Positions 1 through 11,426 of a DNA stretch of 64,000 nt are shown one piece after another. A model generated the notes under the pieces. That model was given only the letters and a program-made list of their open reading frames with translations. It searched no databases and was not told the DNA's origin. The position numbers were made by a program, and so were the translations under genes. The DNA comes from Salticus scenicus (lineage: Eukaryota; Arthropoda; Arachnida; Araneae; Salticidae). Every line of letters begins with the position of its first letter. Position 1 is the first letter of the stretch. The stretch covers positions 139,299,456 to 139,363,455 of the forward strand of contig OZ005655.1 of NCBI GenBank assembly GCA_963930645.1, read 5' to 3'.

Positions 1-864
1 CAATTGAAGAAAGTATTGGAATCGTAAAAATTTTCAGCTTAACATTTTTTGATGGATTTACACGTTTTGCGGATTCCAGAACACAATTTGACTAGATATT
101 TTTAGAAAGTATGTGTCTGTCTGTGTGTGTGCGTGAAAAAAAATAATGTTGTGGCAACTGTATCTCAGTGCAGATAACTGCATATAAATTTATATGCTGA
201 TGCACCTTGACCTAAATTAGTGCCTATCAACTTTTGGTGTCAATTTCTCAACAAATGGCGCTGCTGGACCGCGATTTTCACAATTTCAGGAAAGGCTATG
301 TCTCAGGAACTACTACACGATTTTACATATACATTTAGATGCAGATACACTTGATAAACTTTGACATAAGTTAGTGCCTACTAAATTTTGTGTCAATTGC
401 TAAACAGGTGGTGCTGTTATACGTCGACTTTCGCATTTTCAAGGAAGGTTCTGGGTTCTCAGGTTCTGCTGTGTATAATCAAACAAAACTTGACATGCAT
501 CAGTGTAGCCATTATATGACATTACGCTGATTCAGTTTGGATGCATATCAGCCTATAAGTGGCGCTACTATACTGCAATTTTCTCTGAGAACGGAATGTG
601 GCTACATCATAACATCTAAGGCATATAACGGTACGAAACCCAATGTATGACGTAACCATTATGAAGACGCATTTTTTAAGACTTTATTTATAGAGAATTA
701 AACTGTCTTTCTCTTCTTATATTTAGTGTTAGTTTTTTATAAAATGAAAATCATTCATTATGGTAGATAATTTAAATAAATAATATTTTTAAGAAAATAT
801 TTCTTCTGAGCGAATTCCTATGGGGAAATATAGAAGAAATTTTGAGGTGGTCACAGCATACTAG
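1..864 (+). mobile_element. Helitron/Helentron-like non-autonomous element, family A copy 1
   Basis: The 5' end lies at or just before the window edge, where the family signature GAAGAAAGTATTGGA and the GATGGATTTACACGTTTTG block are seen. A GT-rich microsatellite follows near 116-131. The body holds repeated units with phrases such as 'atctcag', 'ggcgctgct' and 'gccaataggtgg'. The 3' end is a weak hairpin followed by CTAG at 861-864. No protein is encoded. The classification rests on the CTAG end, the subterminal hairpin and the absence of a TSD or TIR. The exact 5' boundary is not visible. Confidence 0.6.
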
Positions 865-992
865 CTTTAAATGAAATCACAACAAGTATTTCTTCTGTAT
901 TTGCTGTATATACAAGTATAAATGGAGAAAAATAACGAGGATTGAATTTCATTAAAAGTAGAGGTATATCTATCTATATATATATATATAAG

Positions 993-1995
993 CTAGTATG
1001 TTGTGCTCACCACAAGACATTCTTCTATATTTTTTAATACAGATTCGCTCAGTACAGATAATTTATTAAAGCTATTATTTATTAAAATTCCCTACCATAG
1101 TGAATGCAGACGATTTTCATCTTAGAGAAAAAATACACTAAAAATACAAAGAAAGACAGTTTTATTCTCTATAAATAATATATTAAAAAATGCGTTTTGA
1201 CAATGGTTATTGCACTTATCAAATTTTGTACAGTTATACACCAGAGAAGTTGAAATATAGCTTTTCCTTTCTCGGGGAAAATTGCAGTACAGCAGCGCCA
1301 CCTATTGGCCGATATGCATCCAAATTAAATTAGCATAATGTCTGATGATAATGGTCTTTTCATATATATATATATATATATATATATTTAATTACACACA
1401 ATAGAACCTGAGATATATCTTTCCCTTAAAATATGGAAATCGTTGTATAAAACCGCCACCTATTGAATTATTGGTACCAAAAGTGGATAAACAGTAATTT
1501 ATATCATGGTACATCCACACATAAATTTATGTGCAATTTCGTGTAGTAGTTCCTGAGATATAGAATTGAGGAAATCAGTGTATAGCAGCGCTACATTTTG
1601 AGAAATTGACAAGTTGACAGGGACTAGGTTATGTGAAGGTGGATCTACAAATGTATATGCAATTCTCTGCAGTAGTTCCTGAGATATGGCAATCCCTTAA
1701 ATTGCGGAAATCACTGTATAGAAGCTATCTGTCGAGCGATGGGCACCAAAAGTTGACAGGCACTAATTTATGTCACGATGCATTTATTTATACATTTATA
1801 TGCAATTATGTGCAGTAGTTCCAGAGATACAGTCACCACAAAATTTTTTTCACTCACATACAGAGACACAGACTAATATTTTCTAGAAAAAGTCAAATCG
1901 TGATTTGGACTCTCAAAACGTGCAAATTCATCAAAAACCGGAAGTTACAAATTTTTACGAATCTTATACTTTCTTTTATTGAATATAGAAGAAAG
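993..1995 (-). mobile_element. Helitron/Helentron-like non-autonomous element, family A copy 2
   Basis: Read on the minus strand, this begins near 1995 with a subterminal inverted pair (CTTTCTTCTATATT near AAAGAAAGTAT). It continues with the conserved block and a GT-rich stretch near 1855, then internal units of about 160 bp. It ends in a TTGTG/CACAA hairpin and CTAG (993-996 on the plus strand). It faces copy 1, so the two 3' ends are only about 130 bp apart. No coding capacity is seen. A 61-codon open stretch at 1633 is chance. Confidence 0.65.
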
Positions 1996-2340
1996 CAAAA
2001 AAAAAAATCTTGTAAATTGCGAAATCTTTTCAATTTCCAGAATGTAAATACGAGGTTATACTGTATTTGAATTTATTAATTTATATATTAACAACAGTCG
2101 AGAAAGATTTATAATACTTTTCTAATTTTCATACAATTTCTACAAAAGATACATATTAGTTTCGTTGAAGAAAAGAAAACAGATCCAGATACAAATACGG
2201 ATCTATTTTTCTGGCGGATATCCGCGGGTACGAATAGGAAGCTCCGATACATGTCTAGTATATGCAGAATGTTTAAATTAGTTACAGAGTTATAAACATG
2301 CCTATAAATTTATGTTTATAATTGTAAAAAATATTTGGAA
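1996..2340. other. AT-rich spacer with a GGATATCCG relic
   Basis: No gene is seen. Around 2180-2255 there is a short run of GGATC/GGATATCCGCGG-type motifs resembling the subterminal motif arrays of the hAT-like element at 33765-37274. It may be a decayed relative, but no ends are recognisable. Confidence 0.4.
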
Positions 2341-2541
2341 ATGTGCTCTCAAGTCGACCCGACTTGCTAAACACCAAACCCGACCCGAACCCGAACCCGA
2401 CCCGCAAGAAAAAAAATTCAGTCAACCCGATCCGAACCCGACCCGCACGAAAAAAATATCAGTCAACCCGACCCGAACCCGACCCGCGGGTCGGGTCGGG
2501 TTCGGGTAAAATCGGGTTACCCTACTCGATGCAGGACTCTA
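2341..2541. mobile_element. hAT-like MITE fragment with ACCCG motif array
   Basis: Repeated CCCGACCCGAACCCG motifs switch orientation near 2480 (to GGGTCGGGTTCGGG), forming a foldback. The right end reads, as reverse complement, TAGAGTCCTGCATCGAGTA, a plausible hAT-type end. A matching left TIR is missing, so the left side is probably truncated. The open frames crossing it are low-complexity artefacts of the repeat. Confidence 0.45.
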
Positions 2542-2638
2542 ATCCAACTAGCAGAATCATGTTTTCTTTGAAGGAACAAACGAACGTCCTTTCTCTCTTT
2601 TGATATTTCTGTGTTTGATGGCGCGCGGCGCCTACACT

Positions 2639-3056
2639 GAGTGATGCCAGATGGTCGAAAATTATTTCCCCAAACAGGTCTTCAAATTTTCCCAAATCAG
2701 GGTTTTTTTTTTTTTTTTTTTCGAAAAAAAAACCGCAGCTTGATTTCTACTAAAAAGGGGGGGGGGGGGAAATCAAGCAGATTTTTCTATGATTTAAGCT
2801 GAGATTTTTCCGCAAATGAAGGCAATTTTTGAAAAAAAATCCCCAAATAACAATAAAGTTATTGAAAGTCTCTAGTCGTAGGGATAAATCATTACATTGC
2901 CATCAATGGCAGAAAGTTGAAGAACTCCCCAAATTTGTCCCCAAAAATTTTAGACTTCCCCAAAAATGTTTCCACAAACATTTGGTCCCCAAAATTGTCC
3001 TCAGAAGCCTCGAAAATCTCCAAAATGGGGACAAAATCCCCAATCTGGCATCACTG
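2639..3056. mobile_element. hAT-like MITE, 418 bp, 8 bp TSD
   Basis: Terminal inverted repeats of the form (C/G)AGTGATGCCAGAT are flanked by an exact 8 bp duplication CCTACACT (2631-2638 and 3057-3064). The body is rich in CCCCAAA/TTTGGGG-like stretches and a T run followed by a G run. An 8 bp TSD fits the hAT superfamily. It landed on the left tip of the palindromic element that follows. A related end (CAGTGTTGCCAGAC) occurs at 41302. Confidence 0.65.
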
Positions 3057-3060
3057 CCTA

Positions 3061-3464
3061 CACTGTAAAAAATATCAGTATTTTACAACAAAAGGTGCTG
3101 GCACCGCGGCTGCCAACACATTTGCTGTAAAATTTACAAGCGGCTGCTTTTTATGGTGCTGTAAAATTTACTGCACTTTGCTGTGAATTTTACAAGATGC
3201 TGTTTTAAAAAGTGTTGTAAAATTAACTACACTTTGCTGTAAATTTTACAACACTTTTTAAAACAGCATCTTGTAAAATTCACAGCAAAGTGCTGTTAAT
3301 TTTACAGCACCACTAAAAACAGCATCTTGTAAAATTTACAGCAAAGTGCAGTAAATTTTACAGCACCATAAAAAACAGCAGCTTGTAAATTTTACAGCAA
3401 CTGTGCTGGCAGCCGCGGTGCCAGCACCTTTTGTTGTAAAATACTGAATTTTTTTTTTACAGTG
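3061..3464. mobile_element. Palindromic MITE, CACTGTAAAA ends
   Basis: Nearly the whole 404 bp folds back on itself around 3235-3260. The ends are CACTGTAAAAAA and TTTTTTACAGTG. Each arm contains repeated modules built from GCTGTAAAATTTACAGC-like sequence and a conserved GGTGCTGGCACCGCGGC block near the tip. No protein is encoded. A clear target duplication is not seen, so the superfamily is open. Its left tip was hit by the preceding hAT-like MITE. Confidence 0.6.
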
Positions 3465-4219
3465 CATGTTTACCTACATTTGGTTGAAGGATCCTTATTG
3501 TGTTATTGTCAATTCGAAATTAAGCACGACTTCACTAATCGTAAGAACATGCGTGGGTCAACTTTATTCAATTCTTCTGTACATATTCTGCCACATAAAC
3601 ACAATCTGAATAATACAAAAGTAGAATAATTTAATAATTGAATCTATAAAAAGTAAAGGTTCAATTGTAGCTTAGTGAAGCACCATTTGAATGCGAGTTT
3701 CAGATGCGTGGTGAGTTGAGGCTACAATAAAAGGTAAAACATATTTTGAATGTCCAGAGTTTTCTCAAAAGTTTTGCTATTAGATTTAACCATCTTTTCT
3801 CCCCCCCCCCCCCCCCTTATCTTTTGGAAAAGCGAGTGTCTCTAGGGAATGTTAATATATTTAAAAAAAAAAGCTGTAAAGCAGCTTTAAAACGAGTATT
3901 TCTCAAATATTTGCAGATTCTAACAGAAAATTGCTAAGTGAACTTGAACCAGTGAACTGGTATTAAAAAGTGATAAGTAAAAAACTTTGTAAACAAACAC
4001 TATATATTGTAAAAAATTATATATAGAGAGAAGTGATTTTTTTTTCTTTTTTTTTTTTTTTAATGTATGATGCTTAACTTACAGAAGGTTTTATATATTA
4101 ACTAATTTATTTGAATATTTTAAAGAAAATTCAGATATTTCAGTGGTCTCCATTTATCAGCGCATCACAATAATATAGTGAAATTAATAACATAATTCAA
4201 TAACACAAATAAATAATAT

Positions 4220-4250
<31 letters not shown>

Positions 4251-5112
4251 GAAAAAGAAAAAGAAAGAAAAAAAAGAAAAAAAGTAAATAAATAAAGTAT
4301 GTAAAGTATTTCAGTAAGACCTTTTAAATTCTTAAAAAAAAACTATTATATTAAAAAAAAAAGTTTCTGGACTAATTTTCTAGATATTTCAAGTCGATGA
4401 AAATGTTTGTCTAAATAGATTATTAATTTTTAAAAGTTGTACCCCTCCCCCCCCCTCTCTCTCTCTCTCTCCCCCCCCCCCCAATAATTTGAAAAGTCAT
4501 ATTTCAATTGACGATACTTTAAAAATGTGTGTTGTTTTATGGCACTCACATTAAAATAAACTAATAAATGGGAATATATACAGGGTATCCCAAAAAGATT
4601 TAAATGCGCTTTAATTCTTTATTCGTTAGAGGTATGTGAGCAATGTAAATTAAAAATTTTCGGAGTAAGGTAGAGGGAAAAAAAGGCTGCGTTAAGGGGG
4701 GGGGGGGGGAAACTCCGCCTAATTTCCTGAAACCTACACATTTTAAGTTTTTATACGATCCCCTTATTCAAATTTTGTCAGTAAGTTTTTCTTTTCTGCC
4801 CAACAAAGACGATTAGGAAAAACGTATATCTTTGAAACCAAATGAATTATCATAAGAAGAAGAAGAAAAAAAAAATAAATAAATATATTGACTTATGCCA
4901 TTTTTTCGCATCATTTAAAAGTATTCAATACCTATTCTTGTCAGCCAGAGCTCGTGTTATTCTAAGGTGAAATTTGTTTATGAATTACAGGAAATTAATA
5001 CAAGACAATCAGTTATAAGAAATGCATATAGTATATATATATAGCGGGGGGTTGAGGAGGGCGGTAGCCCCCCCCCTCCCACCGAAACGTTTCTGTTTAT
5101 GTAGCAAATCAA

Positions 5113-5150
<38 letters not shown>

Positions 5151-5223
5151 TTTGTATAACAAGGAATAAATAATAATAATTACAATATAAAAAGATCTTT
5201 TTATATACCATGTTTTTAAATTT
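3465..5223. other. AT-rich intergenic DNA with homopolymers and small repeat fragments
   Basis: No gene is seen. The stretch contains a C run near 3800, long A runs near 4224, CT/C tracts near 4445-4482, a G run near 4696 and a TA microsatellite near 5116. At 4580 the phrase ACAGGGTATCCCAAAA resembles the end of a DNA transposon, but no partner was found. The GGCGGTAGCCCCCC motif near 5050-5090 also occurs in the Helitron-like copy at 53729-53765, so part of this stretch may be a decayed copy. Confidence 0.5.
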
Positions 5224-6580
5224 TCTGTTCAATCATATAAACGCTACCGAAGGCAGAGGGAACCCGGAGCAATTGGATAAATTTTTAAAAAAATTCATTG
5301 CTCTCGTGTTTTGAGCTATTATAAAAGTTTTAAATGTCTAGCTAGTTGGGAAGTTAGTGAAAAATCGATTGCAAGCTTTGTACTGGTAACGCTGCCGAAG
5401 GCAGCAGGAACCCGAAACATTTGGTTACAAATATTTAAAAAATGCATTTTCACCGTATTCTGAACTATTCTGAAAGTTTCAAATGTCTAGCTAGTCAGGA
5501 AGTTAGTTAAATAAATTTTCTGTTGAATCATATAAACGCTGCTGAAGGCAGTAGGGACCTGAAACAGTTGACTAAAACTATAAAAAAAAAAATGTATTGT
5601 CACTGTCTTCTGAGCTATCCTGATAGTTTCAAATGTCTAGCTAGTCGAGAAGTTAGGGAAAAATCGATTGCAATCTTTGTACTGATAACGCTGCCGAAGG
5701 CAGCAGGAACCCGAAACATTTGGCTAAAGGTATTAAAAAAATGCATTTTAACCGTATTCTGAACTATTCTGAAAGTTTCAAATGTCTAGCTAGTCGGGAA
5801 GTTTGTTAAATAAATTTTCGTTCGAATCATATAAAAGCTGCTGAAGGCAGTAGGGACCTGAATCAGTTGACTAAAAGTATAAAAAAAATGTATTGTCACT
5901 GTATTCTGAGCTATCCTGAAGTTTTCAAATGTCTAGCTAGTCGAGAAGTTAGTAAAAAATCGATTACAAGCTTTGTACTGGTAACGCTGACGAAGGCAGC
6001 AGGAACCCGGAGTAGTTGGTTAAAAATATTTAAAAAATGCATTTTCACCGTGTTCTGAACTATTCTGAAAGTTTCCAGTGTCTACCTAGTCGGGAAGTTA
6101 GTTAAATAAATTTTCTGTTGAATCGTATAAACGCTGCCGAAGGCAGTGGGGACCTGAAACAGTTGACTAAAAGTATTAAAAAAATGTATTGTCACCGTGT
6201 TTTGAGCTATCCTGAAAGTTTCAAATGTCTAGCTAGTCGGAAAGTTAGGAAAAAATCGATTGCAACCCTTGTACTGATAACGCTGCCGAAGGCAGCGGGA
6301 ACCCGAAACAGTTGGCTAAAGGTATTAAAAATATGCATTTTAACCTTATTTTGAACTATTCTGAAAGTTTCAAATGTCTAGCTAGTCGGGAAGTTAGTTA
6401 AATAAATTTTCTGCCTAATCATATAAACGCTGCCGAAGGCAGCGGAACTTGAAGCAGCTGACTAAAATTATTAGAAAAATGTATTGTCACCGTGTTGTGA
6501 GCTGTCCTGAAAATTTCAAATATCTAGCTAGTCGGGAAGTTAGTTAAAAATCGATTGCAAGATTTGTCCCTGACAAACAC
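5224..6580. repeat. Tandem array, ~148 bp units in ~297 bp dimers
   Basis: Nine copies of a half-unit starting with (A/G)TAACGCTGCCGAAGGCAGC begin near 5232, 5380, 5527, 5679, 5826, 5977, 6121, 6269 and 6417. Odd half-units begin 'aatcatataaacgct' and even ones 'gtactgataacgct', so the true period is a dimer of about 297 bp. Each unit carries a GCTGCC-GAA-GGCAGC hairpin. Similar open stretches of about 78 codons recur in every dimer, but stops interrupt the other copies and the similarity is explained by the repeat. The array ends near 6580 with CA-rich DNA. Confidence 0.8.
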
Positions 6581-6884
6581 ACAAACAAACACACAAGAAT
6601 CGAAGTTAATAAAAACATGGTAAAAATGATCTGTTGTTTTTGATATTTTATTTTGAAACTGTAAGCGCGGAAAATAAATTTATAGCTTTTTTCTGATTTT
6701 TGCATATTTATGTAAAAGAACGAAACATAACTTCATACGTCATCGTATTTTTTGTAATTTTTTGCTGCTGATTCACGGTAGCTCAGCTAAATGAGTGTCT
6801 TGCCATTTTACATTTGCCTGAGTCAGTATCTGAAAAATACTCGGACATTTAACTAGTAATGTTCATCCAGCATGGAAAAAAAAT

Positions 6885-6920
<36 letters not shown>

Positions 6921-7619
6921 GGGAGGTACGTTAAATAGAAATTAAGTCCTTTTTTAAGCTAACATATAATTTTTCTATTCAGTTTACTTTTCTTACCCTG
7001 TTTACAGTCTTATAAATTATTTGACCTCATTCGCGTTGTCCTGTATTATTTAAATATGAATATCCGCCGTAGCTGTTTAAATATATTTATATATATATGT
7101 TGAGTTATGTGTATTGTAAATTACATTTTTGCAGCGTTGGGTTTTTGACGTCAAAAAACCTGTATTTTCAAAATCTATAAATGAGCCAGGAAATAGGATT
7201 TAGTAATATTTGCCATATATACAAGTAAATATCTAAATATTATGCTGTTTATAAATTAACAAATATTAAAACGATTTGTAGATATTAATAAAAATTTAGG
7301 TAAATATACTGGTTTATAATCTAAGAAATATATACAAAGTATGCATAGCTATATTTTGTATGTGTATGTTTATTAATATTTATTAAATTCTAAAATTCCA
7401 AAGTTACTTATGAATTTTCACATAAACCATGAAATCACAGGAATACTGGATCCCCCCCCCCCTCCTTTAAGTAAAACATTACATATCTGGGCAGTAAATT
7501 AATATGAATTTGAAAATAATTATATTTATAATCGATATTTATTACACTTATCATTTATTAATATATTTTTATCTATTTATTATTATTATTGATTGTATAA
7601 ATATTTGTACCTGTTTATA
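6581..7619. other. AT-rich intergenic DNA
   Basis: No gene or recognisable element is seen. It contains a T run of about 30 near 6888-6918 and a C run near 7452. Confidence 0.5.
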
Positions 7620-7862
7620 GCTCGGACTATTGGTGTTTGGTGTGTTGGGAATAAGGCTGATTGACTACTCTAGTGCCTTAGGCCTAAGGGGGAGCGCCCT
7701 CCGTGGGGAGTCTTTCTAAAAGGTCCTAGGCCGTATTTATGCAAGTTTCGGAGAAAAACACGAAAAACTCTGAACGGCTCGATCGACAAGCGCCCTGGGA
7801 TCGAACCCGGCACTTCACGTCTACCAGCTTTGAGCGTAGAACCGCTTGGCCCCTACAGCTTA
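7620..7862 (-). mobile_element. tRNA-derived SINE
   Basis: On the minus strand the head resembles a tRNA with the two internal RNA polymerase III promoter boxes. An A-box-like GGGCCAAGCGG lies at 7842-7852, and a perfect B-box core GGTTCGATCCC at 7797-7807. The sequence does not fold convincingly as a functional tRNA and continues into a unique, GC-richer tail with CCTAGG/GGCCTAAG blocks to about 7620. The head-plus-tail layout fits a SINE. Only one copy is visible here, and its 3' limit is uncertain. Confidence 0.65.
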
Positions 7863-8457
7863 GACTAATAAATTTTTAAAAAATCTGTACGAGTAAATAT
7901 TAAATTTATTCATGTCCAGAAAGCATTCATAATATCTCTTGTTTCACAGTAATTATAAGAATTTCAGACGCAATTCAAGCTTGTTTAACATTCAGAATTT
8001 TTGCTTTTTCTTAAAAACTTGCAATATCAGCAGTCATAAAAGAAAAAAAAAGTTATATTTTTCTATAAAATATTTAAATACAAAATATTAGGCTATTCAT
8101 TTTTATTTTAAATACATAATACTAAAAATATTGAAGTATACAATGTTGTATTGCAAATAAAATGATTTTTCAATCAAAATGATCTATCAAGGATTTATAA
8201 ATCATAAATTTTTAGAAGCCTAAAGTTTTATCTAAATGGTATTTTATCTAAATGGTATTATAATGTTTCTCCAAAAACATTAATATGTTTACCTTTTAAA
8301 ACATACTTATAAATAATATATTATTGAAAACAACTATATTTTTAAAGTATCACACAACTAAGTTTAACATAAACAATATTAAGTATAGTTATAAATAAAT
8401 TTCGTAATAATATATAAAAGTATCACATCATATTTTGATTGAACATAGAAATAATTC
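7863..8457. other. AT-rich intergenic DNA
   Basis: I see no gene or repeat boundary here. Confidence 0.5.
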
Positions 8458-9025
8458 ATAGGCTATATCAGGAGGCTATATCTCAGGTTCTATTGCGTAT
8501 AATCAAACAAAACTCAATATATGAGGCTATTATGAGACATTATGCTGATTCAATTTGAATGCTTGTTGGCAAACAGATGGCCCTGCTACACAGCGATTTC
8601 CGCAATTTGAGGGAAGGTTATATCTCAGGTTCTATTGCGTATCATTAAACAAAACTTGATATGTGAGAAGGTCATTATGAGACATTATGCTGACTTTGGA
8701 TGCTTATCGGCCAATAGGTAGCGCTGCTATACTACAAATTTCCTCGATAACAGGAGGCTATATATCAATTTCTATGGCATATTACTGTACGAAACTTGAT
8801 ATGTGAGATAACCATTATAAAAGCACATTTTTAAAGATGTTATTTATAGACAGTAAAACTGTTTTTCTTTGGATATTTAGTGTTAGTTTTCTCTAAGATG
8901 AAAACCATTTGCATTCATCATGTTAGATGATTTTAATAAATAAAAGTTTTAATAAATTGTTTGCACTTATTGAATTTGTATAGGAAAATATACAAGAAAG
9001 TCTTGTGGAGGCCACAGCATATTAG
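8458..9025 (+). mobile_element. Helitron/Helentron-like element, family A copy 3, 5' truncated
   Basis: It contains three internal tandem units ('atctcaggttctattgcgtat...gcgctgctatac') and the family 3' tail. The tail has a TGTGG/CCACA hairpin and ends in ATTAG, where other copies have CTAG. The conserved 5' block and GT tract are missing. Confidence 0.6.
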
Positions 9026-10095
9026 TTTTTTCCTTACCATGTTATTGATATTTTTCTACTTGGAATAAAATCGTACACGAATATAACAAAATATTAAAAT
9101 GTACAACATTTTATTATTTATTGTGTTGCATAAAAAAATTCAAAACAAATATGTCAGATAAATGTAGGAACAAATTTTCTTTAATTACAAATATTTTGAT
9201 AAATTTTATTTCGGGTTATTTTGTATTATAGTAAAAAATTTTATAATGTATTCTCACGAGATTTGTTACATGGATTTGTTTTAGTTCTTATGTTACTGTT
9301 TTAAAACCATGCGGATATAAAGCTATTAATTTGTCTGCTCGAAATATCATTTTGCATAATATGCATATATTTACAAATCATGAAACATTATATTCAATAA
9401 TTAAAACTTAAATTCATTCTAACCAATAATTCAAGTCGATGAAACGTTGATTAAAAAAAATATAGGTAAAAAGTGAACACACAAACAGTTGATATTTAGA
9501 CTAGAAATGTTATTTGTGCATGGAAAAGTACAGTCAATAATTTTGAATGAAATATTTTATGCTTTATAAAACATATACTTATCCCATCTACGTTGTTAAA
9601 TTGATAAGTTGGCAAATAAAGAAATATGCATTCTTGATATTTTCAGTAAAGTAAGTTTCTGATCTAAACTATTTTATGAAATGTCAAAAATATAACTGTG
9701 ATTTTTCTTTTTAAGAATTTTGTTTTTATTATACTTTTGTGAAATCTCTTTACGGAAACCTTGAATTTATCATGATATTCTTGAAAGTTCCTGCATTTCG
9801 ATTTTACGATGATAGAATATATTCTATTTTATTTTTCCGCATTTCTCTCATTCTTTGATTTTTCTAGGAAAATAAATGTTGAAGTATTGACATATTTCTA
9901 TTTTTTATTTTATTTTATTTATTTATTTATTTATTTTTTTTTAAAGAAGATTTATAGTCGCTTTTTTATCTTTTATTCAATAAGCCTAGAGATTCGATCC
10001 CCCATCCCCTTATGTCAGTTTTTATGATTCTATAAAAAGCAAGTGGACGTTTTATTAAAATGTTAGCTTAAATATTAAAATCTGATTGTATATTT
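9026..10095. other. AT-rich intergenic DNA
   Basis: No gene is seen. A (TTTA)n stretch lies near 9910-9935. Confidence 0.5.
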
Positions 10096-10660
10096 TTTTA
10101 CTTTCTTGTATATGTATATATAAAGAAACTGTTGTATTCGTGAATTTTTTCGAACTCCAATTTTCGATGGATTTACACGTTTTGGGATGTCCCGAACACA
10201 ATTTGACTTTTTTTAGAAAATGTCTGTCTCTCAGTCAGCCTTCTGTGTGTGCGTATCACAATTTTTGTGGATGCTGTATCTCACAAACCAATTAACGAAA
10301 TGTAACCAAACTTGGTGTTTAGTTGGACTTTGATATAAACTGGTGCTGATTAGATTTGTGGAACAATTGCGTAACAGGTGGCGCTGTGATCGCATTTTCC
10401 TAAATTTTTAACATGGCAGTATAGAACAAAATTTCGTATAAATATACATAATGAGAGTTATTTTAATCGTGTGATTGTAAAATTAATATAAATTATTGAT
10501 AATAGTAATAGTTAACTAGGAAAAAAAAATTGTTTATGTGGGAGCATCGCTTCCCCCTTGGGGAGGGAGGGGAGTCAATTTTCAATATGGGTATTTTTCG
10601 AAAGATCTCGTCAATACTTTTAAAATGAATGGTTGAACTATAGATCTGTGATAATTTAAA

Positions 10661-11074
10661 CAGGGTTGCCACGCTATTTGGAAAACCTGGAGAAGTCAGG
10701 AAATTTGGATATTTTTGCTAGAATCTGGAAAAGTCAGGGAATTTCATATGATGATTACCAAAAAATTAACTATTTTTCCACCAACATAGTCATTTTTCCG
10801 TTTTATTTTTATTTTTTTTTTTCTCTTAGCTTTTGTCATTTGTTTTAAACACCTCCACCCTTCTTTTCCGCTCATGAAAGAAATTTCTTATCTCGCTTAT
10901 AAGCAACAGATGCTATCACTATATGTAACTTTTGTGTTTTCAAGTGGTACCTTAATGATTTTGCAATGCTCGGTCAATGCTCAATGTACGGTTAGACTGG
11001 AATTTTCTTAGAATATTTCTGGAAAACCTGGAAAAGTAAGGGAATTTGATTCTCTTGTTTGAGTGGCAACCCTG
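10661..11074. mobile_element. MITE, CAGGGTTGCCAC ends, copy 1
   Basis: Inverted ends CAGGGTTGCCAC and GTGGCAACCCTG are flanked by TTTAAA on both sides (10655-10660 and 11075-11080). The uninterrupted target is visible in the related sequences at 15430 and 53490, which confirms the insertion. The data fit a 6 bp TSD, or equally a TTAA target with one extra base at each tip. The internal motif 'cctggaaaagtcaggg' is shared with 39053-39481. It encodes nothing recognisable. Confidence 0.7.
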
Positions 11075-11426
11075 TTTAAAACAAAATTATCGATTTTTTT
11101 AATCTTTTAACGAAAAAAAAAAAAAAAAAAAAAAAAAACTTGAGTAGAAAAAATCTTATTTCTTCTAATTTGCAAAAAATTGACATTTTTCAGCATTTAG
11201 TGATAATATAATACCAAAGCTATACAAATTAAGATCGTTCACATAATGTTAAAAAATATCGCAAAGTAAACTCGACGTTAGCGCTTCTCCTCGTGCAGTG
11301 GCTGCGGTACCCAAATAAAAGCTGTGAAAAACCCGCCCCTATTGTACTTTCATTAAAAATGTTATCTCTTATGGTTTTAATGTAAACAAGAATTAATTCT
11401 AGCGCTAAATAAACATTATAGTTGTA

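Noticed and set aside
5523..6354. Three similar ~63-79-codon open stretches
   Set aside because: They recur because the DNA is a tandem repeat. Neighbouring units are interrupted by stops and there is no sign of selection on the protein.
5224..6580. CRISPR-like array
   Set aside because: Units are contiguous ~148 bp repeats without unique spacers, in eukaryotic DNA.
7788..7862. Functional tRNA gene
   Set aside because: A and B boxes are present, but acceptor and anticodon stems do not pair convincingly and a long tail follows, so it was called a SINE.
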